Of a stretch of 25,458 nt of DNA, positions 1 to 8,550 are shown in pieces. The notes under the pieces are model-generated. The model had not been told where the DNA came from and searched no databases. It saw only the letters and a list, made by a program, of their open reading frames with translations. Source of the DNA: an uncultured Bacteriovorax sp. (lineage in GTDB: Bacteria > Bdellovibrionota > Bacteriovoracia > Bacteriovoracales > Bacteriovoracaceae); the NCBI GenBank assembly GCA_946480715.1, contig CAMLKK010000035.1, positions 1 through 25,458 on the forward strand, read 5' to 3'. A program made the translations under genes and the position numbers. Position 1 is the first letter of the stretch. The number at the start of each line of letters is the position of its first letter.

Positions 1-2
1 TG

Positions 3-200
3 CGCTATCCACTGGATCTCATTTTTATGGATTCAAATTTTAAAATTGTGAAGATCCTAGAAAATGTTCCGCCATGGAGAATGACTTGGATGTACTGGAG
101 GGCCACTCAAACTCTTGAGTTGGTCGGTGGACATTTGGAAAAAACATTGAAAATTAAGCCACAAGTTGGAGATATTTTAGAGGCATCATGTATAAATTAG
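3..200 (+). CDS. DUF192 family protein, C-terminal part
   Basis: Frame 3 is open from the window edge to a TAG at 198-200 and gives about 65 residues; the 5' end lies outside the window. The segment reads as a DUF192 core: a PLDLIFMD strand, then a VPPW turn, a TLELVGGH strand and a KPQVGDIL close. DUF192 proteins are small beta-rich domains of unknown function, often exported. The stop overlaps the start of the next gene (ATG at 188) by 13 bases, so the two are probably co-transcribed and translationally coupled. The family assignment is by motif recognition only. Confidence 0.7.
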   Translation, partial: RYPLDLIFMDSNFKIVKILENVPPWRMTWMYWRATQTLELVGGHLEKTLKIKPQVGDILEASCIN

Positions 201-1762
201 TTGTTGTTGGTGGAAAATTGAGAGGACAAGAATATGTGCTGAAAAACGGTGACAATATTCTTGGACGTGATCCATCTTGTGATATTCATTTTCAAGTTGA
301 TGGTGTTTCTAAAAAACACGTCACAATTACCGTTACGGATGATGTTGTCTATGTTCAGGACATGGGAAGTGCGAACGGAACATTTCTCAATGGAAAAATT
401 GTCAAAAAAGCGACTACGAAAACTGGTGATAAAATCGGGTTACCGAATGCCATTCTGCAAGTCGTTTATGTTCAAGAGAAAAAAGTTGTCGTTAAAAAGA
501 AAGTAGCCGCTCAACGTGAACGTGAAGAGACCATTGATGATATTTTAAAAGGTGGTACACCACCAGATAATATTGTTGGTAAGATTTTCTGGTTATTCAA
601 ATATAAAATCATGCCGATCTTTCACGGGATCAATCAAGAATATGAGTGGAGAGTATTGTTAGGAATTCTAACCGCTCTTTTTGCTCTTGCTACAATTACA
701 CTGACAATTTTTCCCGTTCTACAAGACTCCCGCAATGTTTTAATGAATGAGATTAAAATTCGTGGTGCTCACTATGCGGACGAAATCGGGCGTCTCAATA
801 CAGTTGCTCTTGAGCAAAAGAACCTTGAGCGCGTTGATACTACGTTTTTAGATAATGCTCGCGGAGATGGCGTTGTTTCTTACGAGTTGTTCGACGCTGA
901 TGGAAGAATTGTTCGTCCAATTTCACGTCTTAACGAATACACTTCAGACACTTTTTCAGTTCAGGTTAAAGAATATTACACATTAAGACCTAACATCAAA
1001 GAAGCCGCCATCGTTCAGCTCGCCGAAGGTCAGATCGGAATTGGAAAACAGATTTTCGCTTTTAATCCTAAATCTGGATCTCAAGAAGCCGTAGGGATGA
1101 TTGCCATTAAATTTGCTCCGGCCACTCTGGCAGTGGAGGCATCTAAGAGCTCGAGACTATATCTCGAATCACTTGTGACCTCATTTTTAGTTGGTATTTT
1201 ATTTTTTGGTATCGTCTATTATCTCACACTTCGACCGATGGAAGAGCTTCGTTATCAAATTGAAGAAGGTCTGAGAGGTCGCCGCAGAAGCGTGGATAGT
1301 AAATTACTATTTGAAGAGCTTGGGCCAATTAAAAACGCCGTTAATACAAGTTTACAGCGTATACGAGAGCTTCAAAGAGATGAGTCTACTGTAGATCCAA
1401 ATGAGATTGAAGGTGATGAATCTTACGTCAATCAGTTGCTTGAGTTTATGCAAGGAGCTCAAGGGCCGGCCATTGTTCTTAATTCAGCAAAAAATCTGGC
1501 ACGAATCAACACTGCTGGTGAAGATGTGTGTGGTATTCGTCAGTCGATGTCAGAAGGTATGAACATTCTGGATATCACAAAAGAGCGCGGTTTTGCAGCT
1601 ACATTGATTGAACTTTGTGATGCCTCTGCAAACAATGGTGGAACATCTCAAAACGGAAATTATGAATTGCAAGGAAAGCAATATGTGATTTATGTAACTT
1701 CACTGATTGGAAAAGATGGTTTTGCTAAAGCATTTTATATTTCGTTTGTTTTAGATAATTAA
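188..1762 (+). CDS. FHA-domain membrane sensor protein (FHA - TM - extracytoplasmic - TM - PAS-like)
   Basis: 524 residues. Residues 1-95 form a canonical FHA phosphothreonine-binding domain, with G26-R27, S41..H44 and N63-G64-T65 all present. A first membrane helix lies near 154-177 and a second near 327-348; the roughly 150 residues between them should be outside the cytoplasm, as in a dCache/sCache-like sensor. After the second helix comes a short HAMP-like segment (RPMEEL onward), then a helical stretch and a C-terminal PAS-like fold (about 418-524). No kinase, cyclase or phosphatase domain follows, so it probably signals by protein contact. The ATG at 188 has AGAGG upstream and overlaps the DUF192 gene. 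The next gene starts 7 bases after its stop. FHA is certain; the PAS-like call is tentative. Confidence 0.85.
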   Translation: MYKLVVVGGKLRGQEYVLKNGDNILGRDPSCDIHFQVDGVSKKHVTITVTDDVVYVQDMGSANGTFLNGKIVKKATTKTGDKIGLPNAILQVVYVQEKKVVVKKKVAAQREREETIDDILKGGTPPDNIVGKIFWLFKYKIMPIFHGINQEYEWRVLLGILTALFALATITLTIFPVLQDSRNVLMNEIKIRGAHYADEIGRLNTVALEQKNLERVDTTFLDNARGDGVVSYELFDADGRIVRPISRLNEYTSDTFSVQVKEYYTLRPNIKEAAIVQLAEGQIGIGKQIFAFNPKSGSQEAVGMIAIKFAPATLAVEASKSSRLYLESLVTSFLVGILFFGIVYYLTLRPMEELRYQIEEGLRGRRRSVDSKLLFEELGPIKNAVNTSLQRIRELQRDESTVDPNEIEGDESYVNQLLEFMQGAQGPAIVLNSAKNLARINTAGEDVCGIRQSMSEGMNILDITKERGFAATLIELCDASANNGGTSQNGNYELQGKQYVIYVTSLIGKDGFAKAFYISFVLDN

Positions 1763-1769
1763 GGATTGA

Positions 1770-2831
1770 ATGAGTAAGAACGTACGAGTAACTACAGAAT
1801 TGAAAAGTCCTAGTGATCTTGGGACTTACTATCGATTACTGTGCATGACTGGTCCAAATAAAGGTAAAGTTTATTACCTTACTGGAAAGCGTGTTGTTAT
1901 TGGACGTGGCGAGAATACAGATATTCAAATTGTCGATACAAAGATTTCGCGCGAGCACGCAGAGCTGGCCTTTGCTGATAAATCATATGTCATAACAGAC
2001 TTAGGTGCGCAAAACGGAGTTATTGTTAACGACTCCAAAGTTAAACAGAAGAAACTGGAAGATAATGAGAAAATTGTTATCGGTCAGACAGTATTCAAAT
2101 ACAACATCATTGAGGTCACTCAGTCACTCGACATGGTGATCGTCAATGAAGCAGAAGCCAAAGGAGTTTCAAAAGAAACGGCAAAAGAGCTTCTTAAAGA
2201 AATTAAAAAAGGTCCAGTTAAAGCAAAGGTTAAAGATTTTAATGAAGAGCCAATGCCTTCACGCAAGCCTGAAAAGAAGAATAACTCGAAGATGCTTATC
2301 TTTGGAATTGTGGTGGCTGGAGTTCTTTTTGTTCTAATGGATAATGAAGAGCCTCAAAAAAAATCAAATAATTCTCGAGGAAGTTCCTCGATGGATGATT
2401 TCAATGAGACGATGGCCGAACCAAAAAAACAAGACGATCCAGATGTTAAGAAAAAACTGGAAGCTCTCATTCATAGCGGACGACGTGAGTTCCGTGAGGG
2501 CAATTACTTTAGGGCCATGGAAGAATTCCGTCTGGCCAAGCTTTTAAGCCCCGGTAATAGGGACGCGACTTATTACGAGAATAAAGCCAAACAAAAACTG
2601 GATGAAGAGATTAGAAGCAACTTCGACAAAGGAAACCAGGAGTACGATAGCAAAAAATATCAGGCATCGATTGTCTCATATTGTGCTGTTATCCAGTTGA
2701 TTAAAGAGTATCCCGATGATCAACGCTATAAAAATGCTATGCTTAAGATAAGTGCAGTTGAATCTGAACTTGGAATGGAGAAAGGTGAAATTAAATGTTT
2801 TGAAGAAAAACCAACCGATTCAAGAAATTGA
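1770..2831 (+). CDS. FHA-domain protein with one membrane helix and a TPR-like tail
   Basis: 353 residues. FHA domain at about 20-112: G45-R46 and S60..H63 are intact, but the usual N-G-T is N82-G83-V84. A lysine-rich segment (about 162-174) precedes a single membrane helix (174-190). By the positive-inside rule the FHA domain is cytoplasmic and the C-terminal part periplasmic. The C-terminal part (about 225-330) has paired amphipathic helices of TPR type (REFREGNYFRAMEEFRLAK, then NQEYDSKKYQASIVSY). It may link phospho-dependent events inside the cell to a complex outside, an arrangement formally like the YscD/PrgH ring proteins of type III secretion, though no homology is claimed. Its 3' end overlaps the next gene. 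Confidence 0.85.
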   Translation: MSKNVRVTTELKSPSDLGTYYRLLCMTGPNKGKVYYLTGKRVVIGRGENTDIQIVDTKISREHAELAFADKSYVITDLGAQNGVIVNDSKVKQKKLEDNEKIVIGQTVFKYNIIEVTQSLDMVIVNEAEAKGVSKETAKELLKEIKKGPVKAKVKDFNEEPMPSRKPEKKNNSKMLIFGIVVAGVLFVLMDNEEPQKKSNNSRGSSSMDDFNETMAEPKKQDDPDVKKKLEALIHSGRREFREGNYFRAMEEFRLAKLLSPGNRDATYYENKAKQKLDEEIRSNFDKGNQEYDSKKYQASIVSYCAVIQLIKEYPDDQRYKNAMLKISAVESELGMEKGEIKCFEEKPTDSRN

Positions 2832-5109
2832 TTTAGGTAAGGACGTCTTCGCCCAGGATTATTCGGAAACTATTTTTTTGGTCGGTCGATCGAAAGATTG
2901 TCATGTTGTTTTAGACGACAAGAAGATCTCTCGCGAACATTTGAAGATCATCCATAAAAATGGAAAGTGGTTTGTTGAAAAAGTTCAACAAGAAAACGCT
3001 GCACTCATTAATGGGGAAAGTTTTAATCGTCACGAATTGGATAATGGTGATTCAATTACGGTCGAAGGATTTTCGATTAACGTAACTTTAAGTTCCGTTC
3101 AAGAAAACACGAGACCTGCTACGCAAGTTACAAAAGCGCCTCCCCAAGCTGAAGTTATAGAAGAAGTTCGAGAGGTGGAACAAACACCCGTCAAAAATAA
3201 GAAATCCCAGGCCACAGCAACAGATATTAATTTAGCAGTATTAAAATCCAATGAAGATGCGACAAGCGAAATTGATGTCAGCGAACTTTCCAAAGTTGAT
3301 GTGCGTGTTGATGACAATGTAGTTGAACAAGAGTCTGAATCATCACATGAAGAATCTTTTGGTGATGATCTAAGCTTGGATCCCTTTAATGAAAAGACTG
3401 AAGAGAATTCGCTCAACGGAAACCAATTGAACGAATCTGATGAAGAAGTACAGTTCTCTGAAGAGCCGAATGATTCATTAGAGCCTTTGTCGGAAGAAGC
3501 GAACTACTCTCTGGAAAATATCGATACTCCGCAAGACGATGAGAGTACGAAAATCATCAAATCATTCGCCAATGTTCACCTTGAACTTTTTGGTGAAACA
3601 GCTCCATACGATAAATTTATTCTGGATAAAGATAAAATTTATATCGGTCGCGATCCTTCAAAATGTCAGATCGTCTTGAATGACAGCGAAGTCTCAACTG
3701 TTCATGCTGTTGTCTCCAAAAATAATATTATGCTGACATTGGAAGATTTGAATTCTTCCAACGGTACACTTTATAAAGGTGACCGTATCAACAAAGTGAC
3801 ACTTTCCCATAATGATGAATTCGTTATTGGTGGAGTTACTTTCACAGTTAAAGTTCGCTCTGAGTTCTTAAAAGATGAAAGCCAAACTTTGATGGCCGTT
3901 GATGAAAATCAAACTGTAGAAGTTGAAGAAGTAGTCGAAGTTCAAGCTGAAGAAGGCGAACAATTCGATGCTCTAGGACAAGTTGTAGAAGATGCTCCTC
4001 AAGAAAAATCTATCATCAAACGTGTGATGAAAGATGAGCAAATGAGGAAAAAGGTTATCTACGGTATTGTTGCGCTTATTGCCGCTTGGGTTTTCCTTGA
4101 GGAAGAAGAACCGGTTAAAGCACCAGCTCCAAAAGCAAAAACTGCAAAAGAAAAAGAAAAACCAAAAAAAGAAGCCCCTCCCATTAAAGGACAAATTGTT
4201 CTCAGTGAAGATCAGCGACGTGCTCTTTCGGCTCAATATGAGATTGGAAAAGAACATTACAACAATGGCCGATATCGTGAGGCACTTCAAGAATTACAAA
4301 AAGTAGCAGCAGTTGATCCGCAGTTTAATTCAAGCTTGCAATCTTTGATCGCACTTTCAAAAGAAGGTTTGGCAAAACTAGAAGAAAAAGAAAAAGAGAG
4401 AGTTGCAGCTGAGCAAGCCGCTATCAGAAAAGCGAAAGTTAAAGAACTTTTAGAGAAGGCGCGCGAATATACTAAAGAAAGACAAATTGAATCTGCTCAA
4501 ACTGTCTTTAACGACATTATGACTCTAGAGCCTGAAAACTTAGAAGTGCCAAGACTAAAACGTGAATTGGAAAACTGGCAGCGTGATAAAGAAAAAGCAG
4601 AGCAAGAAGTCATTCGAAAAAAACAAGAAAGAGAAGCTAAAGTTGAAAAACTAAAACCAAGTAAAAGTTTATATCTGCAAAAAGAATGGTTCCGTGCCAT
4701 CTCAAAGCTCGAAGAGTTTTTGAGAATTAAAGATATGGACGAAGATCTCACCACTGAAGCAACTGAAATGTTAAAGGTTTCAAGAGAAGAATTAAGTTCT
4801 GCCGTATCGCCATTAACAGGTAAAGCGAAATCACTGATGGAAGGTCAGGATCTCAAAGGTGCTTACGAAGTATATCAACAAATTCTTCGAATCGAACCAA
4901 GCAACACCGAAGCCTTAAATCAGATGGGAGATATTAAAGAACAACTTTCAAACCGTGCTCGCAAGATTTATCGGGAAGCTATTATTTCAGAATCTCTAAG
5001 TTTGTTCCAGGATGCCAAAGAAAAATATCAAGAGGTTCAGCAAATCTCTCCAGTTGATAGTGAATACTACAAAAAAGCGACTGAGAAACTTCGCGATTAC
5101 TTGGATTAA
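2785..5109 (+). CDS. Double-FHA membrane protein with periplasmic TPR repeats
   Basis: 774 residues from GTG 2785. That start gives MKLNVL, a typical first FHA strand, with GGAG at 2777-2780; an upstream in-frame GTG at 2752 is the alternative. The first FHA domain (about 1-100) keeps GR (34-35) and S49..H52 but lacks a clear N-G-T. After an acidic low-complexity linker comes a second, fully canonical FHA domain (about 260-350, with IGRD and SSNGT). One membrane helix at about 422-438 follows basic residues, so the FHA domains are inside. The rest is a Lys/Glu/Pro-rich stalk and about five TPR-like units, including EIGKEHYNNGRYREALQEL and SLMEGQDLKGAYEVYQQIL. It shares its topology with the preceding protein, suggesting duplication and a common complex. 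It ends 4 bases before the phosphatase gene. Confidence 0.85.
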   Translation: MKLNVLKKNQPIQEIDLGKDVFAQDYSETIFLVGRSKDCHVVLDDKKISREHLKIIHKNGKWFVEKVQQENAALINGESFNRHELDNGDSITVEGFSINVTLSSVQENTRPATQVTKAPPQAEVIEEVREVEQTPVKNKKSQATATDINLAVLKSNEDATSEIDVSELSKVDVRVDDNVVEQESESSHEESFGDDLSLDPFNEKTEENSLNGNQLNESDEEVQFSEEPNDSLEPLSEEANYSLENIDTPQDDESTKIIKSFANVHLELFGETAPYDKFILDKDKIYIGRDPSKCQIVLNDSEVSTVHAVVSKNNIMLTLEDLNSSNGTLYKGDRINKVTLSHNDEFVIGGVTFTVKVRSEFLKDESQTLMAVDENQTVEVEEVVEVQAEEGEQFDALGQVVEDAPQEKSIIKRVMKDEQMRKKVIYGIVALIAAWVFLEEEEPVKAPAPKAKTAKEKEKPKKEAPPIKGQIVLSEDQRRALSAQYEIGKEHYNNGRYREALQELQKVAAVDPQFNSSLQSLIALSKEGLAKLEEKEKERVAAEQAAIRKAKVKELLEKAREYTKERQIESAQTVFNDIMTLEPENLEVPRLKRELENWQRDKEKAEQEVIRKKQEREAKVEKLKPSKSLYLQKEWFRAISKLEEFLRIKDMDEDLTTEATEMLKVSREELSSAVSPLTGKAKSLMEGQDLKGAYEVYQQILRIEPSNTEALNQMGDIKEQLSNRARKIYREAIISESLSLFQDAKEKYQEVQQISPVDSEYYKKATEKLRDYLD

Positions 5110-5113
5110 AAAA

Positions 5114-5854
5114 ATGATTGAATTAAAAAGTTATGCCATGAAAACGGATCAAGGCCCACATCTAAATTTGAATGAAGATGTGGTTGAAGCCGATTTAACA
5201 AATAATCTTTTTATGATCATTGATGGTTTTGGTGGCTCAAATGTGGGGGATCGTGCAGCCGGGATTATTCGCGATCAGATCAAACGCAGTTATACCAAAA
5301 TCGCACTCGACCCCGAATCAACACTTCCATTTTTTTATAGCCACAAATATTTGATTGAAGGAAACGCATTAATCAATGCTTTTCATAATGCTCATCAAGC
5401 TGTTAATCGCGATAATGAAGATAAAAGTATGGATCAGAGAGGGGGAGGATCAGTCATTGCTGCGGCCATGGCCGAAAATATTTTAACCTTGGTTTCAACT
5501 GGCAATTGTTCAGCTTATCTTTACCGGAAAGGGAAACTTTCACTAGAAATTCTACCTGATTCGTTGGCCTCATTAAGTCGAGACGACTTTAAATCTCATT
5601 TGCATAACATTCCAATGAGCGGAATGGGTCTTTTCGAAGATCTGCATTATTCGGTTCGTGAACTCAAATTAACTGAAGATGATCTGCTTCTCATCATGAC
5701 AGATGGCGCTTACAGTAGACTGGAAGATGATGAGATCAAACATATTCTCGAAAAAAACCGCGAGCGTGAGTCGGAAGCGATTCAAGAGATTTTCCGTCTC
5801 GCTAATGATCGCGGCAATCTCGATAACCAGTCAGCAGTCATCCTGCAATTCTAA
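5114..5854 (+). CDS. PP2C-family Ser/Thr protein phosphatase
   Basis: 246 residues, a minimal PP2C (PPM) domain with no membrane segment. The metal-binding acidic residues are visible: N20-E21-D22, D38-G39 in DGFGG, D197-G198 in MTDG, and D237-N238. The usual GDSRAYL strand reads GNCSAYL, and the preceding GTT reads GGGS, so it is a divergent but apparently active enzyme. ATG 5114 lies 4 bases after the preceding stop and has little Shine-Dalgarno sequence, which suggests translation by coupling. Reading further upstream would only add residues from another frame of the preceding gene. It would dephosphorylate the phosphothreonine ligands that the three upstream FHA proteins read. No partner kinase is in this window. 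Confidence 0.88.
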   Translation: MIELKSYAMKTDQGPHLNLNEDVVEADLTNNLFMIIDGFGGSNVGDRAAGIIRDQIKRSYTKIALDPESTLPFFYSHKYLIEGNALINAFHNAHQAVNRDNEDKSMDQRGGGSVIAAAMAENILTLVSTGNCSAYLYRKGKLSLEILPDSLASLSRDDFKSHLHNIPMSGMGLFEDLHYSVRELKLTEDDLLLIMTDGAYSRLEDDEIKHILEKNRERESEAIQEIFRLANDRGNLDNQSAVILQF

Positions 5855-5889
5855 TCAAAAGCCGATCAAATTAGTTGGGTAAAAATGCG

Positions 5890-5918
5890 TTGATTAAGAG
5901 TCTGAATTAGTTGAGAAT
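5890..5918 (+). promoter_or_regulatory. Possible promoter of the receiver-domain gene
   Basis: TTGATT (5890-5895), a 17-base spacer, then GAGAAT (5913-5918), each matching the sigma-70 consensus at 4 of 6. The predicted transcript starts near 5925, and AAGAGGA (5927-5933) is the ribosome site for ATG 5939. An 8-base direct repeat ATTAGTTG (5870-5877 and 5906-5913) spans the region. It is weak by sequence alone. Confidence 0.35.
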
Positions 5919-5938
5919 AGGACTCTAAGAGGATTTTA

Positions 5939-7078
5939 ATGACTTCAAAAGTTTTAATCGCAGATGATAGTTTAACGATTCAAAAAGTAATCGGTATTAC
6001 ACTGGCCAATTCTGGTTATGAACTTATTGAATGTTTAAATGAAGCAGAATTATTTAGAAAAGTTCAGTCTAATCATTTCGATCTTATCCTTCTCGATTTT
6101 AATTTATCTGATTCACGCTCTGGATATGAACTAGCAAAACAAATCAACAATGCTATGCCAGGTGCCGCGATTATTGTCATGCTTGGGACTTTCGATACCA
6201 TCGATGAATCTCAATTCGAAGCATGTGGGATTGCCGATAAAATCGTCAAACCTTTCGAAAGCACAAAATTCATAAAAAAATGTCGTGAGATACTTGAAGG
6301 CAACCGTCCTGTGATCAACGTCGAAAAAAAATCAGCGCCAGCTGAAACGAATCAAGCCGATGATCTGGATATGTGGAAAGTGGATGCGCCAGTTTTAAAT
6401 AATGATACTGATGATTTCACTGCCGAGCTTGAATCAGAAATCCAGACGAGTACATTAGATCCACTTTCAAGTGAAATGGAAGGATGGGGATTTACTCCGA
6501 GTACTCAATTAGAAGACAAATTTCAAAAAGCATTCCCGCCTACAATTGAAGAAGCTTCAGATGTAAGCATATTGGATAGACTGCAATCATCATCCGTCTT
6601 CGTTCAAAATGAAGATCTTGATCTTCTTGATGAAGATGAAACAAATCCTAATTTTGAAGTTCCAGAAGATTTAAACAGAAGTCTTTTAAATGAAATTGAA
6701 GAAGACATCTCTGCTGATTCTTTCTGGGCCGTTGATGAAGTTGTACCTATAAAAGCTGAAGAAGAAGCATCTATTGTTGAAACAAATCTAGATGAAGTGA
6801 CTGCTGATCTTACAGATAGTGTAAATGCTTTCCGTAAGAAAGAAGCAGAAATGGATTTTAATCTCGATGCTGATGAACCTGCCTCAACTTCGAATGTTAT
6901 CCACATTGACCAAGATGAACTTGTGGAAAAACTCAAAATATCTTTGAAGCCTATGATCGAAGAAATGGTGAGAGAATTTTGCAAGCAACATGCAGAGAAA
7001 GTCGCATGGGATGTTATTCCAGATTTAGCTGAAAATCTTATCCGTAAAGAAATCAAAGAAATTTCTAAAACTCTTTAA
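5939..7078 (+). CDS. Response regulator: receiver domain, acidic linker, helical C-terminal motif
   Basis: 379 residues. The receiver domain (1-120) has the acidic pair D9-D10, the phosphoacceptor D53 in LLLDFN, T84 and K104-P105. Residues about 125-320 are an Asp/Glu/Ser-rich low-complexity linker without a recognisable domain. The last 60 residues are helical, with EEMVREF followed by KVAWDVIPDLAENLI and KEI, a tail that recurs on receiver proteins of delta-proteobacterial lineages (from memory). No DNA-binding or enzymatic output domain is present, so it likely works by protein contact. AAGAGGA precedes ATG 5939. It follows the FHA/PP2C operon after 84 bases. Its stop abuts the convergent birA stop, with no terminator between them. 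Confidence 0.85.
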   Translation: MTSKVLIADDSLTIQKVIGITLANSGYELIECLNEAELFRKVQSNHFDLILLDFNLSDSRSGYELAKQINNAMPGAAIIVMLGTFDTIDESQFEACGIADKIVKPFESTKFIKKCREILEGNRPVINVEKKSAPAETNQADDLDMWKVDAPVLNNDTDDFTAELESEIQTSTLDPLSSEMEGWGFTPSTQLEDKFQKAFPPTIEEASDVSILDRLQSSSVFVQNEDLDLLDEDETNPNFEVPEDLNRSLLNEIEEDISADSFWAVDEVVPIKAEEEASIVETNLDEVTADLTDSVNAFRKKEAEMDFNLDADEPASTSNVIHIDQDELVEKLKISLKPMIEEMVREFCKQHAEKVAWDVIPDLAENLIRKEIKEISKTL

Positions 7079-7804
7079 TTATTCCAGCATTTTTAATGAA
7101 CTTGAGAAAAATCTTTTTTCCTCTCCGTTGATTTCAATGAGAGCTTCCCCAGATGGACCAATCCCTTGAAAAATTCCGATTTGATCTTCAACTTCAACTT
7201 TTTTATTCAAATGAGCGCAGACCAAATTAAAATCCGCAATAAGATCTTTTCCACTTAAACGATGTGTGAGAATGAAAGAATAGAGATTTCTCGCTAAACT
7301 TTCCTGATCCATTGATCTCAACTGAGGTGAGTCCAGCGTGCTAAACCCATGTTTATAATTTCCTTCATTGTTAGTTTTGTGACTTCCGCAATTAATGCCA
7401 ACACCAGCAATCACGGCTTGTTCATCGATGTATTGAGCAATAATCCCACCACATTTTTTATGTTCATGATTCAAAAGATCATTAGGCCATTTCAAATTGA
7501 TTGAAATATCAAAATTTTGTTTGAAGAATTTGGCGCATAAAATTCCTATTTCAAGGGGCGTGAGACTTGGAACTACATTCGGCCTAAGACTAAAACTCAT
7601 CGCAATTGAATGATCGAAGTAATCCCACCGATTTTCACCACGACCAATGCCATCAGTTTGCTCTGCTGTAGAAATGAGAATGTCAGAATGATTTTTTCGC
7701 AATTCTGCAAAATGCTTTTTGAGATAAATTTGAGTGGAACCTATAGTTGGAAAATGTGTATGGTGCATTGAAATTCCATCGTCTTCGTGCTTAATTTGAA
7801 GCAA
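7079..7804 (-). CDS. birA: Biotin--[acetyl-CoA-carboxylase] ligase, monofunctional
   Basis: 241 residues from a TTG start at 7804. It activates biotin with ATP and transfers it to the biotin carrier protein of acetyl-CoA carboxylase. The ligase signatures are in order: IGSTQ (21-25), GRGENRW (54-60, the biotinyl-AMP loop), KWPNDL (105-110), KCGGI (117-121) and GVGIN (134-138), followed by a small C-terminal domain. There is no N-terminal winged helix, so it is a class I enzyme that does not itself repress bio genes. TTG 7804 has AAGG upstream; the in-frame ATG at 7768 (MHHTHFPTIGSTQ) is a credible alternative start that would leave a 65-base divergent region to rph instead of 29. Confidence 0.93.
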   Translation of the reverse strand: MLQIKHEDDGISMHHTHFPTIGSTQIYLKKHFAELRKNHSDILISTAEQTDGIGRGENRWDYFDHSIAMSFSLRPNVVPSLTPLEIGILCAKFFKQNFDISINLKWPNDLLNHEHKKCGGIIAQYIDEQAVIAGVGINCGSHKTNNEGNYKHGFSTLDSPQLRSMDQESLARNLYSFILTHRLSGKDLIADFNLVCAHLNKKVEVEDQIGIFQGIGPSGEALIEINGEEKRFFSSSLKMLE

Positions 7805-7833
7805 TTAAATTACCTTAGCTCAGAGGAAAAAAG

Positions 7834-8550
7834 ATGTCATCATTCAGTTCACTCATCGAACGTTCAACTCCACGAGAAATTAAATACACAATTAACCCAA
7901 ACCCATATGCAAAAGGTTCTGTCATTGCGGAATGTGGAAACACTAAAGTTTATGTAACCGTGACAGTTGAAGAAAGTGTTCCGCCTTTTTTAAAAGGAAA
8001 AGGTGAAGGATGGTTGACGGCTGAATATTCAATGCTGCCTTCTGCAACTCACTCACGCAATAAACGTGAACGTAACGGAGCAAGCGGACGTACCCAAGAA
8101 ATTCAACGATTGATTGGAAGATCACTGCGTTCAATTATCGATCTTAAAAAACTCGGTGAAAGAACAGTGCAAATTGATTGTGATGTTATAGTTGCTGACG
8201 GTGGAACTCGCACAACATCTATTTCTGGCGCCTATGTCGCTCTTTCTCTGGCAGTAAAAAAGTTAATGAGCGAAAATTTATTAACAGTTAATCCTTTGAC
8301 AGAACAACTGGCCGCGATCAGTGTTGGTTTAAATAAAGCTGGAAAGGCCATTGCCGATCTGAACTATGAAGAAGATTCAAGCTGCAATACCGATATGAAT
8401 ATCGTTATGACAAGTGCAGGAAAATTTGTTGAAATCCAAGGTACAGCGGAAGGTGAACCTTTCTCTCAAGACCAAATGATGGCCCTCATGGAATGTGCAA
8501 AATCTTCGTTGGCCGTCGTATTTTCAAAACAACTAGAGGCCCTCAAGTGA
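7834..8550 (+). CDS. rph: Ribonuclease PH
   Basis: 238 residues, the usual length. RNase PH is a phosphate-dependent 3'-5' exoribonuclease that trims the 3' ends of tRNA precursors. Core motifs are present: GKGEGWLTAEYSMLP, SGRTQEIQRLIGRSLR (phosphate-binding Arg) and DCDVIVADGGTRT. The N-terminus is unusual: the R-x-D-G-R segment that normally opens the protein is replaced by SLIERSTPREIKY. AGAGGA lies before ATG 7834. The TGA stop overlaps the GTG start of rdgB as GTGA, so the pair should be translated together; this rph-rdgB pairing is common in bacteria. Confidence 0.96.
   Translation: MSSFSSLIERSTPREIKYTINPNPYAKGSVIAECGNTKVYVTVTVEESVPPFLKGKGEGWLTAEYSMLPSATHSRNKRERNGASGRTQEIQRLIGRSLRSIIDLKKLGERTVQIDCDVIVADGGTRTTSISGAYVALSLAVKKLMSENLLTVNPLTEQLAAISVGLNKAGKAIADLNYEEDSSCNTDMNIVMTSAGKFVEIQGTAEGEPFSQDQMMALMECAKSSLAVVFSKQLEALK

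Noticed and set aside
3099..3416. Open reading frame on the reverse strand inside the double-FHA gene, Ser/Thr-rich
   Set aside because: It mirrors the acidic linker codons (GAA/GAT read backwards give Ser/Phe-type residues) and has no ribosome site or domain.
6604..7056. 150-codon reverse-strand frame inside the receiver protein gene
   Set aside because: Same effect of the acidic linker; the forward protein has clear receiver residues and a good start.
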